Made by a program: the position numbers and the translations under genes. The notes below the pieces were generated by a model, which was given only the letters and a program-made list of their open reading frames with translations, had not been told where the DNA came from and ran no database searches. Positions 24,978-34,253 of a stretch of 64,000 nucleotides of DNA are shown piece by piece. The first letter of the stretch is position 1. Each line of letters opens with the position of its first letter. The DNA is from a bacterium (GTDB lineage: Bacteria > Planctomycetota > Planctomycetia > Planctomycetales > Planctomycetaceae). The stretch spans positions 1 through 64,000 of the forward strand of contig WGMU01000070.1 in assembly GCA_016124895.1 (NCBI GenBank), read 5' to 3'.

Positions 24978-26396
24978 TCAGCGGTCAGGTTCCAGCCAGC
25001 CTCCGGGTTGCGGCGTTGCGGTGGCCTGGGTGTTGGCGTACCAGGTCTTCAGTTGCGTAAGCATCGCGGCCGTGCGGCCAGAGTGCCTGGCTGCCAGATT
25101 AGTTTGCTCGGACGGGTCGGCAGACAGGTGGTACAGCTCGAGGGCTTCGTTCTCGAATGAGCCGGGCCTTGCTTTCGGATGATTGACGACAAGTTTCCAT
25201 TCACCCTCGCGCAGGGCTTCGTTACGGCCTCCGTTGTTCGACAGAGAGGCCCAGTAGAGTGGCCGCGTCGGCAACGACTTCTGCTCGAAGAGAACCGGCG
25301 AGAGGTCGACGCCATCGAGCGGCAGCTTCGGCGACGGAGCCTCGGAAAGCTTCAGCAGTGTGGGCATCACGTCGAGACTGATAAGTGGCTCGTTCGAGAC
25401 GCTGCCAGATTTGATGCGTCCCGGCCACCAGGCGATGGCGGGAACTTTGTGGCCGCCTTCGTAGACGGAACCCTTCCGGCCGCGCAGTGAGTCGTCGCCG
25501 CTGGGGAAGTCCGCGGCCGGGCCGTTGTCAGAGAAGAACAGGACGAGCGTGTTCTCGGCGATGCCCAGTTCGACAAGAGTGCGTCGCAGCTCGCCGATGC
25601 CCTCGTCGATCGGCAGCGTCATGCCGCGATACTTTTCGATGCGTTCCTCTGTGCTGACTTCCTGCCACTTCCAGCGGTCCCAGTTGTCGAGCGTTCTCCG
25701 CACGGGATCGCCGGGGACCTGGACGGGGTTGTGGATCGCTTCGTGAGCGACGTACAGGCAGAACGGCTTGTCGGACTTCGCGTGCCGCCGCACGAACTCG
25801 ACCGAGTAGCGGTTGATGAGGTGCGTCGAGTAGCCCTCTTCCGGCGTTTCCCTGCGCCCGTGCCACCAGTCGTGGCGGTGGTGGTCACCGACGTGGCTGA
25901 CGAAATCGATATTGCCGCTGTGGTAGCCGACGAACTCGTCGAACCCGTGGTTCTGCGGATGAAACTCGTCCGAAACTTCCGTGTAACCCTGATGCCACTT
26001 GCCGATCAGCCCGGTCACGTACCCGGCCGCCTGGAGCGATTCGCCAAACGTCGTCTCCGCCCGCCGCAGCCCCTTGCGATGCTCAGGGTGGTCACTGACC
26101 GGATGAATGACCGCCTCAATCCCCGCCCGCTGCTGATACCGCCCCGTCAGCAGCCCCGCCCGAGTCGGCGAGCAGACCGTCCCCGACGAATGAAAATCCG
26201 TCAGCCGCATCCCTTCCGCAGCCAGCCGGTCAATCTCGGGCGTCTTGAAATACGGATTCCCGAAACAACTCACCCCGGCATACCCCATATCGTCGACCAT
26301 AACAACGATCAAATTCGGCCTCCCCGCCGCGTCAGCAGACGAGAAAGCAACGCCCGCCAGCAGCAGCAGAACGAAACGGATCAGCAATCGGGACAT
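24978..26396 (-). CDS. Sulfatase, exported
   Basis: 472 residues from ATG 26396, where the signal peptide begins (MSRLLIRFVLLLLAGVAF, cleavage near ADAAG). The metal/active-site start VMVDDMGYAGVSCFGNPY and the formylglycine motif CSPTRAGLLTGRYQQ (C-x-P-x-R intact) show a type I sulfatase that needs an FGE-type maturase. Later family blocks are LIGKWHQGY and LFFSDNGPAADFP. It should hydrolyse sulfate esters of algal polysaccharides in the periplasm or outside. Upstream in-frame ATGs lie inside an 18-bp tandem repeat and would add MIHR repeats before the signal peptide, so they were not used. Confidence 0.92.
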   Translation of the reverse strand: MSRLLIRFVLLLLAGVAFSSADAAGRPNLIVVMVDDMGYAGVSCFGNPYFKTPEIDRLAAEGMRLTDFHSSGTVCSPTRAGLLTGRYQQRAGIEAVIHPVSDHPEHRKGLRRAETTFGESLQAAGYVTGLIGKWHQGYTEVSDEFHPQNHGFDEFVGYHSGNIDFVSHVGDHHRHDWWHGRRETPEEGYSTHLINRYSVEFVRRHAKSDKPFCLYVAHEAIHNPVQVPGDPVRRTLDNWDRWKWQEVSTEERIEKYRGMTLPIDEGIGELRRTLVELGIAENTLVLFFSDNGPAADFPSGDDSLRGRKGSVYEGGHKVPAIAWWPGRIKSGSVSNEPLISLDVMPTLLKLSEAPSPKLPLDGVDLSPVLFEQKSLPTRPLYWASLSNNGGRNEALREGEWKLVVNHPKARPGSFENEALELYHLSADPSEQTNLAARHSGRTAAMLTQLKTWYANTQATATPQPGGWLEPDR

Positions 26397-26398
26397 GT

Positions 26399-26452
26399 CT
26401 CGGTGGATCATCTGCGCTCGGTGGATCATCTGCTCTCGGTGGATCATCTGCG
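26399..26452. repeat. 18-bp tandem repeat, three copies
   Basis: Three adjacent copies of CTCGGTGGATCATCTGCG (26399-26416, 26417-26434, 26435-26452), the middle one differing in its last base. On the minus strand each copy contains an in-frame ATG (ATGATCCACCGAG), and the array ends 2 nt before the chosen sulfatase start, so it sits exactly at the translation initiation region. Confidence 0.9.
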
Positions 26453-26672
26453 CTCCTGCGAGCCTCGTGTGAAATGCGGCAAGCGGCATCTGTCAGTGGG
26501 CACGTACGGTAGAAAGAACCTGCAGGCGGCTATAGTCGCGGTTCAGGACGGCCGATCAGTACGAAGCATCCTGGTTCGTTTGCCGGTCCGCCTGAGGTGT
26601 TCTGCGGAGACTGCGACATGTCATCACTATGTCGCAGAATGCCTCGAAAGTGGGTGGCACCGACAACTTGTT

Positions 26673-26690
26673 CGGACAACTTGTTGTCCG
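26673..26690. promoter_or_regulatory. 8-bp palindrome CGGACAAC-TT-GTTGTCCG
   Basis: Perfect 8-bp arms with a 2-nt centre, in the sulfatase upstream region, with a partial direct repeat (GACAACTTGTT) immediately 5'. The compact symmetry suits a dimeric repressor site or a short hairpin. No regulator can be named. Confidence 0.4.
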
Positions 26691-26820
26691 TGTGCCGCAG
26701 GCACAAGATGCCTGTCGTTCAGGCCGGAATCTAAATCACTGAGCGTGAAAGTGTTGCGCAGGAGATCTTGCGCGAAGTACCGGTCGATGTCGGGAACTGA
26801 CTTCGGGAGCATTCCTTTCG

Positions 26821-28410
26821 TTAACGGGCGTTACTGAACCATCCTCGCTTCCGCGGCGTCTGAACCTGCTGCACAACGACCTGCTGCTGACCGAGTTGCT
26901 GCAGCACGCTGCTCAGACTGTTGAGTCCCTGCTGCAGACCGGCGAACTGCTGCTGCAGCGTCGCCTGAGCCTGGGCGAACGAACCCGTCACGTCGTTCTG
27001 CATGGTCGCCGCCTGACTGCCAACTCCGGCCAGCGTCTTCTGAATTTCGGTCGCCGACGCGGCCATTTCGTTGAGTTGCGTCTGCAGCAGCTTCTGCTGT
27101 TCCGACTGCTGCTGCTGTAACTGAGTCGAGTGCTCCAGTTGCTGCTTCTGAATCCGCGTGTTGATTTTGTCCCAGCCTTCGGCAACCTGTCCCGTCAGTT
27201 TGCCGCCGATCGCATCGAGCTTCGTCAGCCACTGTTCCAGCTCGGCATGATGCGTGCCCATTGCGGCTTCAACGGCTTCGCGGAAGATTTTGACGTCAGC
27301 TCCATTGTTGCCACCAGCGCCGCGTTCTGCTCCGCCTTCGCGGCCGTCGTTCAGCCGTCGCAACAGGATTTCGTTACAGTATTCGTCGACGGAGGTGATC
27401 AGATCCTCTTCACTCTTCTGCAGTGCTGACGTCGGAATCTTGACGAGCATACTCATGATGAGCGCCAGCAGCGTCGTGTCGAAGGCGGTGCCCAGGCCGG
27501 CGAAGACCGAGTTCAGCGCACCTTTCATCGCCGTCATGTCCGCCGCCGAATCGAGACTGCTGGCGAGGCTCGCCACGGCAGCGCTCACGCCAACGACCGT
27601 CCCGATGAATCCCAGAATCGGCAGTGCCCAGATAAATGCCTTCAACAGCGTGTAACTGCCGGCGACGTTATTCGCGTCGATAGCCGACTGCGACTCCATC
27701 ATGGTCACGGTTTCCGCGGCGCTTTTGCGGACCCGGAAGTGCTCGATGCCACGCAGAACACGGTTGATCAGAAAGCTCTCGGACCCGCCGACCGGCAGCC
27801 CGTTAATATGTTTCACGAACGAGTTCAGCGAATCGAGCGTGATTTCACCGGCAACCTCGGTCGGCAGCACGTCGAGCAGCATCGACTCTTTCTGCTGTTT
27901 CAGGTTCAGCCATTTGAGAATCAGGATGCCGACCGACCAGAACATCAGAAACGTCGTCGCGAACGGAATCAGTCCACGGTCCCAGAAGAGCTGCCCCATC
28001 TGGTAACCGCGGAGCGGCAGCATCGCGGCCAGCCAGACGACCGACATTCCGGCGCCCATCGCTCCGCTGATGATCAGGCTGACGTCGCTGCTGGCCGAAT
28101 CTCCGCTGCCCGCGTGAAACCAGCTCTTCTTTCTCCGCCGCGACGGAGCCGCACCACTCTGCGACAACGCTGCGGTTCCCGCCGGTAACGCTCCTGAAGT
28201 CGGAACCGGCGCCGGACCGGACGCCGCATTCGGTGTGACGACAATGTTCGGAAACTCCTCACCTGCAGCTTCCGGCGGCGACGCGACCGCGTCGGGAATC
28301 TTCACCGCACTGTGACAGTAGGGGCACTTTCGAGTCTGCCCCGCCAGGTCCTGAGAAACCTTGAGCGGCTTGCCGCACTGTGAACAGACGAGCTTGAAAA
28401 ACGACGCCAT
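26821..28410 (-). CDS. MotA/TolQ/ExbB-type protein with zinc-ribbon head
   Basis: 529 residues. Residues 1-40 form a zinc ribbon (CSQCGKPLKVSQ, CPYCHSAVKIPD). A Pro/Ala linker follows, then TM helices near 110-135 and 145-165 and the MotA/TolQ/ExbB core with two further helices at about 260-325 (LPILGFIGTVVGVSAAVASL, GLGTAFDTTLLALIMSMLVK), the channel-forming family motif. The last 140 residues are Gln-rich coiled coil. Family members form proton channels that energise outer-membrane or envelope partners; an ExbD-like partner is not in the window. Cytoplasmic zinc ribbon plus long coiled coil is an uncommon extension. Confidence 0.88.
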   Translation of the reverse strand: MASFFKLVCSQCGKPLKVSQDLAGQTRKCPYCHSAVKIPDAVASPPEAAGEEFPNIVVTPNAASGPAPVPTSGALPAGTAALSQSGAAPSRRRKKSWFHAGSGDSASSDVSLIISGAMGAGMSVVWLAAMLPLRGYQMGQLFWDRGLIPFATTFLMFWSVGILILKWLNLKQQKESMLLDVLPTEVAGEITLDSLNSFVKHINGLPVGGSESFLINRVLRGIEHFRVRKSAAETVTMMESQSAIDANNVAGSYTLLKAFIWALPILGFIGTVVGVSAAVASLASSLDSAADMTAMKGALNSVFAGLGTAFDTTLLALIMSMLVKIPTSALQKSEEDLITSVDEYCNEILLRRLNDGREGGAERGAGGNNGADVKIFREAVEAAMGTHHAELEQWLTKLDAIGGKLTGQVAEGWDKINTRIQKQQLEHSTQLQQQQSEQQKLLQTQLNEMAASATEIQKTLAGVGSQAATMQNDVTGSFAQAQATLQQQFAGLQQGLNSLSSVLQQLGQQQVVVQQVQTPRKRGWFSNAR

Positions 28411-28899
28411 CAGCCGAATCTTTCGTCAGTCGATCTGAAAACAAACAGCGGCATAGAGGAAACAACGAAGCCGCAGGGACATTGGAAGCCAACGAGGATG
28501 ATGGCCCGGATGGCGAGAGTCCAGGCAACTCGACCGCAATTCGCAGTTGTCGCAACGGCATTGCCACAACAAAGAACAGTGGCCGTCGATGCGTTACTGC
28601 CTCGCGACGCAGTCCCCACCCCGAAAAATCCAGGGCGACCATCCGAGCCGTCGCGAAACGCGCGCAGAGTCCTGGTGGAGTGTTTCGGTGACCTGAAACG
28701 GCCGGAAGTCTGCGCGACTTTCTCGACGGACAGACTTCCGTTCAATCCGCCTCGGTCAGCGGTACCCCGCCGCAAAGGAAACCCAGTCGACTCCTTTGAG
28801 TCGATCACTCGGTGCGTCTAACATCTCGGCCTTCGCTGATATGAAACCGGCCGTCCAGCCAGGCTGGATGGCGGAAGACACACCTTTCAGGAGTCTCCA
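28411..28899. other. Divergent intergenic region, 489 nt
   Basis: Separates the minus-strand ExbB-type gene from the 1783-residue gene. It contains a 10-bp inverted repeat at 28703-28740 and AGGAG at 28889-28893, 6 nt before the start codon of the large gene. Frames in the region are short and look non-coding. Both promoters must lie here but could not be pinned down. Confidence 0.55.
28703..28740. repeat. 10-bp inverted repeat CGGAAGTCTG
   Basis: CGGAAGTCTG at 28703-28712 and CAGACTTCCG at 28731-28740 are perfect inverse complements separated by 18 nt. Located in the shared promoter region about 160-197 nt upstream of the large gene, so it may be an operator, an attenuator stem, or a dispersed repeat. 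Confidence 0.5.
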
Positions 28900-31800
28900 A
28901 TGCTGCTTCGACGTTGCCTCAGCGTGGCGGGTCTGCTCGCCTTCTGCGCTCTGCTGCTGTGCCCGGCCCCGGCGTCTGCGGACGATGGCTGGGAATCGAT
29001 CTTCGACGGCAAGACACTCGAACACTGGGATGGCAATCCGGATTTCTGGAGCGTTCGCGACGGAGCGATCACAGGTCAGACAACGAAAGAAAACCCGACC
29101 AAAGGCAACACGTTCATCATCTGGCGCGGCGGTGAAGTCGGCGACTTCGAGCTGAAGCTGCAGTACAAGATCGTCGGCGGCAACTCTGGCATTCAGTACC
29201 GCAGTTTCGAGGTCGAGGGTCAGAAGTGGGTGATCGGCGGCTACCAGGGTGATTTCGAAGCCGGTGATACTTACTCGGGAATTCTGTACGGCGAGCGTTA
29301 CCGCGGCATTCTGGCCAACCGCGGCCAGAAGACCGTCATCGGCGACGACGGAAAGCCGAAGCTCGTCGGCTCGGTCGGCGACTCGGCTGAGATTCAGTCA
29401 AAGATCAGGAAGGAAGACTGGAACGACTATCACATTGTCGCCAAAGGGAATGTCTTCAAGCACTTCATCAATGGTGTCCAGACGATTGAATGTGTGGACG
29501 AAGATGACGCTGCGCGGGCGAGCGGAATCCTGGCCCTCCAGCTTCACGCTGGCCCGCCGATGACCGTTCAGTTCCGAAACATCCAGCTCAAGCGGCTCGG
29601 TGAGAAGAAGTCGGCAGCGGTCGATTCAAAAAAAAAACGGGACATAACGACTGACGTTGGCGCAGACCGGCCCAAGCGCAGCGCCGCTCCGGCAGCAACG
29701 GCCGAAACCGGTACCAAATCTTCGGAGATCGTCGATTCACAAAGTGCCGGAACGGCGCGGAGCTTGTTCCGGTCTACAAGCGACGAACAAATTGGACTTG
29801 CCGGATTCGCTGCGGTCAGTGACACGCCGGCGCGGGCAAAACGGATCGCGTTCGTCGCTGGGCGGCAGAGTCACGGATACGGGTCGCACGAGCACAAAGC
29901 GGGCAGCATTCTGCTCGCGCGGAAGCTCGAAGAGGCAATGCCCAATCTGAAGCCCGTCGTGTTCACGAACGGCTGGCCGCAGGATGCCGCGGCACTCGAC
30001 GGCTTTGACTGCATCGTCATGTACTGCGACGGCGGCGGCGGACACGTCGTCAATCCGCACCTCGATCAGATGGACGCTTACGCGAAGCAGGGAGTCGGGA
30101 TCGTCTGCCTGCACTATGGTGTTGAAGTGCCTGCCGAACCGGCCGGGAAGAAGTTCCTCGACTGGATCGGCGGCTTTTTCGAGATCAACTGGTCGGTCAA
30201 TCCGCACTGGACCGCCAACTTTACGAAGTTCCCCGAGCACCCGATTACCAGCGGAGTGAAGCCGTTCTCGACGAACGACGAGTGGTACTACCACATGCGG
30301 TTTCGTCCGAACATGCAGGGCGTGACGCCGATCCTGACCGACCTGCCGCCAGCCAGCACGCTGGTGCGTCCTGACGGGTCACTCGCCCGGCCGGACAACG
30401 CTCACAACAACAATCCGTATGTCCGCGAAGCAGTCCTCGAACGCAAAGAACCACAGCACGTCGCCTGGGCAGCGACTCGCCTCGACGGCGGTCGCGGGTT
30501 CGGCTTTACGGGCGGACACAGCCACTGGAACTGGGGCAACCCGCAGCAGCTCAAGCTGGTGCTGAATGCGATCGCGTGGTGTGCTCGTGCTGACGTTCCG
30601 GCGGGTGGCGTGCCCGCGACGGAGGTCACGCTCGAAGAATTGAAGGCCAATCAGGACTACGAACCGAAGCCGGATTTCAACTTCGCTGCGATTCAGAAGC
30701 AGCTTGACGAGTGGCATGGTCGCAAGTCGCTGTCGCTGGTTCCGGCAGGCGCACCGCGGCTGAAGCCCGAAGCGGACAATGCTCCGCAGGCAACTGCTGG
30801 CGATGGCAGGCTGTTTCAGAGCCCCGTGGTTTCGAAGTCGACCAACGGGCACGCCGTTGAGATCAACGTCGAACTGCACGGCGCGAAAACGCTGTGGCTG
30901 GTCGCGAGTGATGGCGGCGACGGATTTGGCTGTGACTGGGCAGACTGGGTGAATCCGCGATTCGTCGGCCCGAATGGCGAAAAGAGTCTCACTGAGCTGA
31001 AGTGGAAGTCGGCGGTCGCCGGGTTCGGCACAGTCAACGTCAACAGGAATGCCGGCGGGCAGGCTCCACGAGTTGACGGCAGGCCGGTTGAAAAGTGCAT
31101 TGGAACGCACGCGAATTCGGTCATCGAGTTCGATGTCCCGGAAGGCATGACGCATTTCAAAGCGACGGGATCGCTCGATAACGGCGGCACGAATCAGGGC
31201 TGCGGTTCGACCGTTGTGTTTGCCGTGTACTCGAAAAAGCCCAACCTGGCGGCCATCGCTCCGGCCAGCGGCGGTAGCGAGAGTCACGACGCCGCCGACG
31301 CGCTCAGTCAGCTCGACATTGCCGAGGGGCTCGAAGCAACTCTGTTCGCCTCCGAAGCGAGCAAGCCGTCAGTCCTCAGCGTTTCGGCGATTGACATTGA
31401 TCACAAAGGCAGAGTCTGGGTCTGCGAAGTCGTCAACTACCGGCACCGCAACGGAGAACGCCCCGAAGGTGACCGCATCCTCGTGCTCGAAGACACCAAC
31501 GCCGACGGCATCGCGGACAAGGAGACCGTGTTCTATCAGGGCCGGGAGGTTGATACAGCTCACGGCATCTGCGTGCTTGGCAACCGAGTCATCATCTCGG
31601 CCGGCGATCGCGTGATGAACTTCTGGGACGACAACGGCGATTCAAAGGCAGATCGTCACGATGTGATGTTTCAGGGCATCAGCGGCACGCAGCACGATCA
31701 CGGCATTCACGCGTTCTCGTTCGGGCCGGATGGCAAGCTGTACTTCAACTTCGGCAACAGTGGGAACCAGATCAAAGACAAGGACGGAAAGATCGTCGTC

Positions 31801-34251
31801 GATCTGGCCGGGAATGAGGTTGCCGCCCGTCGGCAGCCGTATCAGGAAGGCATGGCGTTCCGCTGTGATCTCGACGGCTCGAACCTCGAAACGCTCGGCT
31901 GGAACTTCCGCAACAACTGGGAGCTGTGTGTCGACAGCTTTGGCACGATCTGGCAAAGCGACAACGACGACGACGGCAACCGCGGCGTCCGAATCAACTA
32001 CGTCATGGAGTACGGCAATTTTGGCTACAAGGACGAGTTCACTGGAGCCGGCTGGCGCGAGCCTCGCACCAATATGGAGAAGGAGATTCCGCTGCAGCAC
32101 TGGCACCTGAACGATCCGGGCGTTGTGCCGAATCTGCTGCAGACCGGCGCTGGCGCTCCGACTGGCATCTGTCTTTACGAAGGTGACCTGCTGCCGGAAG
32201 TCTTCCACGGTCAGATCATTCACTGCGACGCCGGCCCGAACGTTGTTCGCGCCTATCCGGTACGAAATGACGGAGCCGGCTACTCGGCCTGGATTCAGAA
32301 CATTCTCGTCGGAACACGCGATAAGTGGTTCCGCCCGTCAGATGTTGTGGTTGCTCCGGACGGTTCGATCATCATTGCAGACTGGTACGACCCCGGCGTC
32401 GGTGGTCATCGCATGGGCGACGCTGAGAAAGGCAGACTGTTCCGGGTCGCTCCGCCGAACTCCCCGTACAAGGCTCCGGCCTACGATTTTGATTCGATCG
32501 ACGGGGCGATCATCGCGCTGCAGAGCCCGAATCTCGAAGCCCGGTACCTGGCGTGGCAGAAGTTGCACGCGACAGGTGAAAAGGCGGTGCCAGCACTGAC
32601 GAAGCTTTTCAAGGAATGTGACAATTCTCGGATCCAGGCTCGGGCTCTGTGGCTGCTCGGCAAGATTGACCACGGTGGTGAGCAGGCTGTCGCGACAGCA
32701 GTTGGCGACAGCGACGCCGACATCCGGATTCTCGGCCTGCGTCTGGTCCGCGAGCTGAAGCTCGATCTGATTCCGATCGTGAAGCAGCTTGTTGACGATC
32801 CGTCTCCGCAGGTGCGTCGCGAATGTGCGATCGCGCTGCGGTTTGATCATTCGTCGGACAAGGCTCGACTGTGGGCTCAGCTTGCGGCTCAGCACGACGG
32901 CCTGGATCGCTGGTACCTGGAAGCCCTCGGGATCGGGGCGGCTCTGGACTGGGACGCGTGCATCAACGCCCTGCACGAGGGGGTTGACTCGACGCCGGCG
33001 CTGCAGGTCAGTGACGCGGCAACACTTGACCTCGTCTGGCGCAGCCGAGCCTCAGATACACCTGACCTGCTCGCCAGACTGATCAAAACCGGCAAGGCGT
33101 CGAACGACGATCTGCCGCGCCTCATGCGCTCATTCGACTTCCAGAAGAGCGACGACAAGGAATCCGTGCTGTTCGACCTGGCCTTTCACTACAACGGCAA
33201 TGGCGATCAGCAGCGAGCCAACTTCGTCAACACGGAAGCCGTCGATCGGCTGGGCAGCGGAATCAAGAACCGGGACGGAGCACTAACTGCGCTGAACCGG
33301 ATGCTGGACCGCGTTGCAGGCACGTCGGAGTTCATTCGACTGACAGCGAACTTCGACATGGCGGATCGCTACCCCGCGCTGCTCAACCTTGCAGTTTCAC
33401 ATCCGGAAGAGCAGCTTGGTGTCGACGCGATCAGCGCGCTGCTGGGCAAAGGGCAGCAGAAGCTGGTGAGCGACTCGTTGAACAGTACGGACGAAAAGGT
33501 CGCGCTGGCGACTGTCCGGGTTATTGCGGTTTCCGGTCACGGTGGTGCGGTCGGGCCGTTGCTGCAGATCATGCAGAACGAAGAGAAACCGGCTGAACTG
33601 CGTCGCCAGGCGGCTCAGGCAATCGGTGCTTCGCGCAATGGTGCGCAGCGGCTGATCGACATGGCGAAAAAGGACGAAATTGACGCAGAGCTGATTCCCG
33701 CCGTCTCGGCCAGCCTGCACGCCTCGGCTGCGGGCAACATTCGGGAGGAAGCTCAGAAGCTGTTCCCGTTGCCGCCGAGCAAAGATGCGAAGCCTCTGCC
33801 GCCAATCAGCGAACTCCTCGGCCGCAAAGGTAACCTTGCCCGCGGACAGGCCATCTTCGAAACGACAGGCACGTGCGCCAAGTGCCACATCGTGAATAAG
33901 AAGGGCAAGGACGTCGGGCCGGACCTGTCCGAAATTGGCAGCAAGCTCAGCCGGACCGCATTCTTCGAATCGATCATCTTCCCGAGCGCCGGCATCGCTC
34001 ACAATTACGAGATGTACGCCGTGGTTCTGAACGACGGCAACGTCATCAACGGACTGTTGAGCAGCCGGACGGATCAGTCGGTCACCGTCAGAAATGCCGA
34101 AGGCATCAGTCGCACGATTCCGATGTCTGAGGTCGACGAGATCGTCAAACAGAAAGTCTCGATCATGCCTGCCGATCTGCAGAAACTGCTCAGCGAACAG
34201 GATCTCGTCGACGTCGTCGAATACCTGCAGACGCTGAAGAAGGCGCAATAG
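28900..34251 (+). CDS. DUF1080-ThuA-NPCBM-PVC propeller-HEAT-cytochrome c protein
   Basis: 1783 residues, exported (signal about 1-27, AGGAG before the start). Order: DUF1080 glycoside-hydrolase-like lectin fold (about 28-235: WESIFDGKTLEHWDG); linker with an A10 tract; ThuA-like glutamine-amidotransferase fold (about 310-565: CIVMYCDGGGG, GFTGGHSHWNWGN); NPCBM-like carbohydrate-binding region (about 635-780); planctomycete propeller, the membrane-bound dehydrogenase type (about 805-1185); HEAT-like repeats (about 1190-1620); and a haem domain with CAKCHIVNKKGKDVGPDL at about 1659. It looks like an all-in-one periplasmic sugar dehydrogenase that binds glycans and passes electrons to c-haem. 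Each module is usually separate or paired; five in one chain is exceptional. Confidence 0.9.
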   Translation: MLLRRCLSVAGLLAFCALLLCPAPASADDGWESIFDGKTLEHWDGNPDFWSVRDGAITGQTTKENPTKGNTFIIWRGGEVGDFELKLQYKIVGGNSGIQYRSFEVEGQKWVIGGYQGDFEAGDTYSGILYGERYRGILANRGQKTVIGDDGKPKLVGSVGDSAEIQSKIRKEDWNDYHIVAKGNVFKHFINGVQTIECVDEDDAARASGILALQLHAGPPMTVQFRNIQLKRLGEKKSAAVDSKKKRDITTDVGADRPKRSAAPAATAETGTKSSEIVDSQSAGTARSLFRSTSDEQIGLAGFAAVSDTPARAKRIAFVAGRQSHGYGSHEHKAGSILLARKLEEAMPNLKPVVFTNGWPQDAAALDGFDCIVMYCDGGGGHVVNPHLDQMDAYAKQGVGIVCLHYGVEVPAEPAGKKFLDWIGGFFEINWSVNPHWTANFTKFPEHPITSGVKPFSTNDEWYYHMRFRPNMQGVTPILTDLPPASTLVRPDGSLARPDNAHNNNPYVREAVLERKEPQHVAWAATRLDGGRGFGFTGGHSHWNWGNPQQLKLVLNAIAWCARADVPAGGVPATEVTLEELKANQDYEPKPDFNFAAIQKQLDEWHGRKSLSLVPAGAPRLKPEADNAPQATAGDGRLFQSPVVSKSTNGHAVEINVELHGAKTLWLVASDGGDGFGCDWADWVNPRFVGPNGEKSLTELKWKSAVAGFGTVNVNRNAGGQAPRVDGRPVEKCIGTHANSVIEFDVPEGMTHFKATGSLDNGGTNQGCGSTVVFAVYSKKPNLAAIAPASGGSESHDAADALSQLDIAEGLEATLFASEASKPSVLSVSAIDIDHKGRVWVCEVVNYRHRNGERPEGDRILVLEDTNADGIADKETVFYQGREVDTAHGICVLGNRVIISAGDRVMNFWDDNGDSKADRHDVMFQGISGTQHDHGIHAFSFGPDGKLYFNFGNSGNQIKDKDGKIVVDLAGNEVAARRQPYQEGMAFRCDLDGSNLETLGWNFRNNWELCVDSFGTIWQSDNDDDGNRGVRINYVMEYGNFGYKDEFTGAGWREPRTNMEKEIPLQHWHLNDPGVVPNLLQTGAGAPTGICLYEGDLLPEVFHGQIIHCDAGPNVVRAYPVRNDGAGYSAWIQNILVGTRDKWFRPSDVVVAPDGSIIIADWYDPGVGGHRMGDAEKGRLFRVAPPNSPYKAPAYDFDSIDGAIIALQSPNLEARYLAWQKLHATGEKAVPALTKLFKECDNSRIQARALWLLGKIDHGGEQAVATAVGDSDADIRILGLRLVRELKLDLIPIVKQLVDDPSPQVRRECAIALRFDHSSDKARLWAQLAAQHDGLDRWYLEALGIGAALDWDACINALHEGVDSTPALQVSDAATLDLVWRSRASDTPDLLARLIKTGKASNDDLPRLMRSFDFQKSDDKESVLFDLAFHYNGNGDQQRANFVNTEAVDRLGSGIKNRDGALTALNRMLDRVAGTSEFIRLTANFDMADRYPALLNLAVSHPEEQLGVDAISALLGKGQQKLVSDSLNSTDEKVALATVRVIAVSGHGGAVGPLLQIMQNEEKPAELRRQAAQAIGASRNGAQRLIDMAKKDEIDAELIPAVSASLHASAAGNIREEAQKLFPLPPSKDAKPLPPISELLGRKGNLARGQAIFETTGTCAKCHIVNKKGKDVGPDLSEIGSKLSRTAFFESIIFPSAGIAHNYEMYAVVLNDGNVINGLLSSRTDQSVTVRNAEGISRTIPMSEVDEIVKQKVSIMPADLQKLLSEQDLVDVVEYLQTLKKAQ
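29628..29637 (+). other. A10 tract, candidate slippage site
   Basis: Ten consecutive A residues within the coding frame, at the end of the DUF1080 module. Losing one A gives a TAA after four sense codons; gaining one gives a TGA after six or so. Either slip would yield a free DUF1080 protein. Such a homopolymer is out of character for this GC-rich sequence. A sequencing error is the main alternative. Confidence 0.6.
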
Positions 34252-34253
34252 TC

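Larger units (their letters stand above)
26397..26820. other. Intergenic region with tandem repeat and palindromes
   Basis: 424 nt between the sulfatase start and the stop of the MotA/TolQ/ExbB gene, both minus strand. It holds the 18-bp tandem repeat (26399-26452), a palindrome CGGACAAC-TT-GTTGTCCG at 26673-26690 with a further GACAACTTGTT copy just before it, and CAGGCA...TGCCTG at 26698-26714. The region must carry the sulfatase promoter. No gene is seen. Confidence 0.6.

Noticed and set aside
26399-26452. CRISPR-like array
   Set aside because: Repeats are directly adjacent 18-mers without spacers and there are no cas genes.
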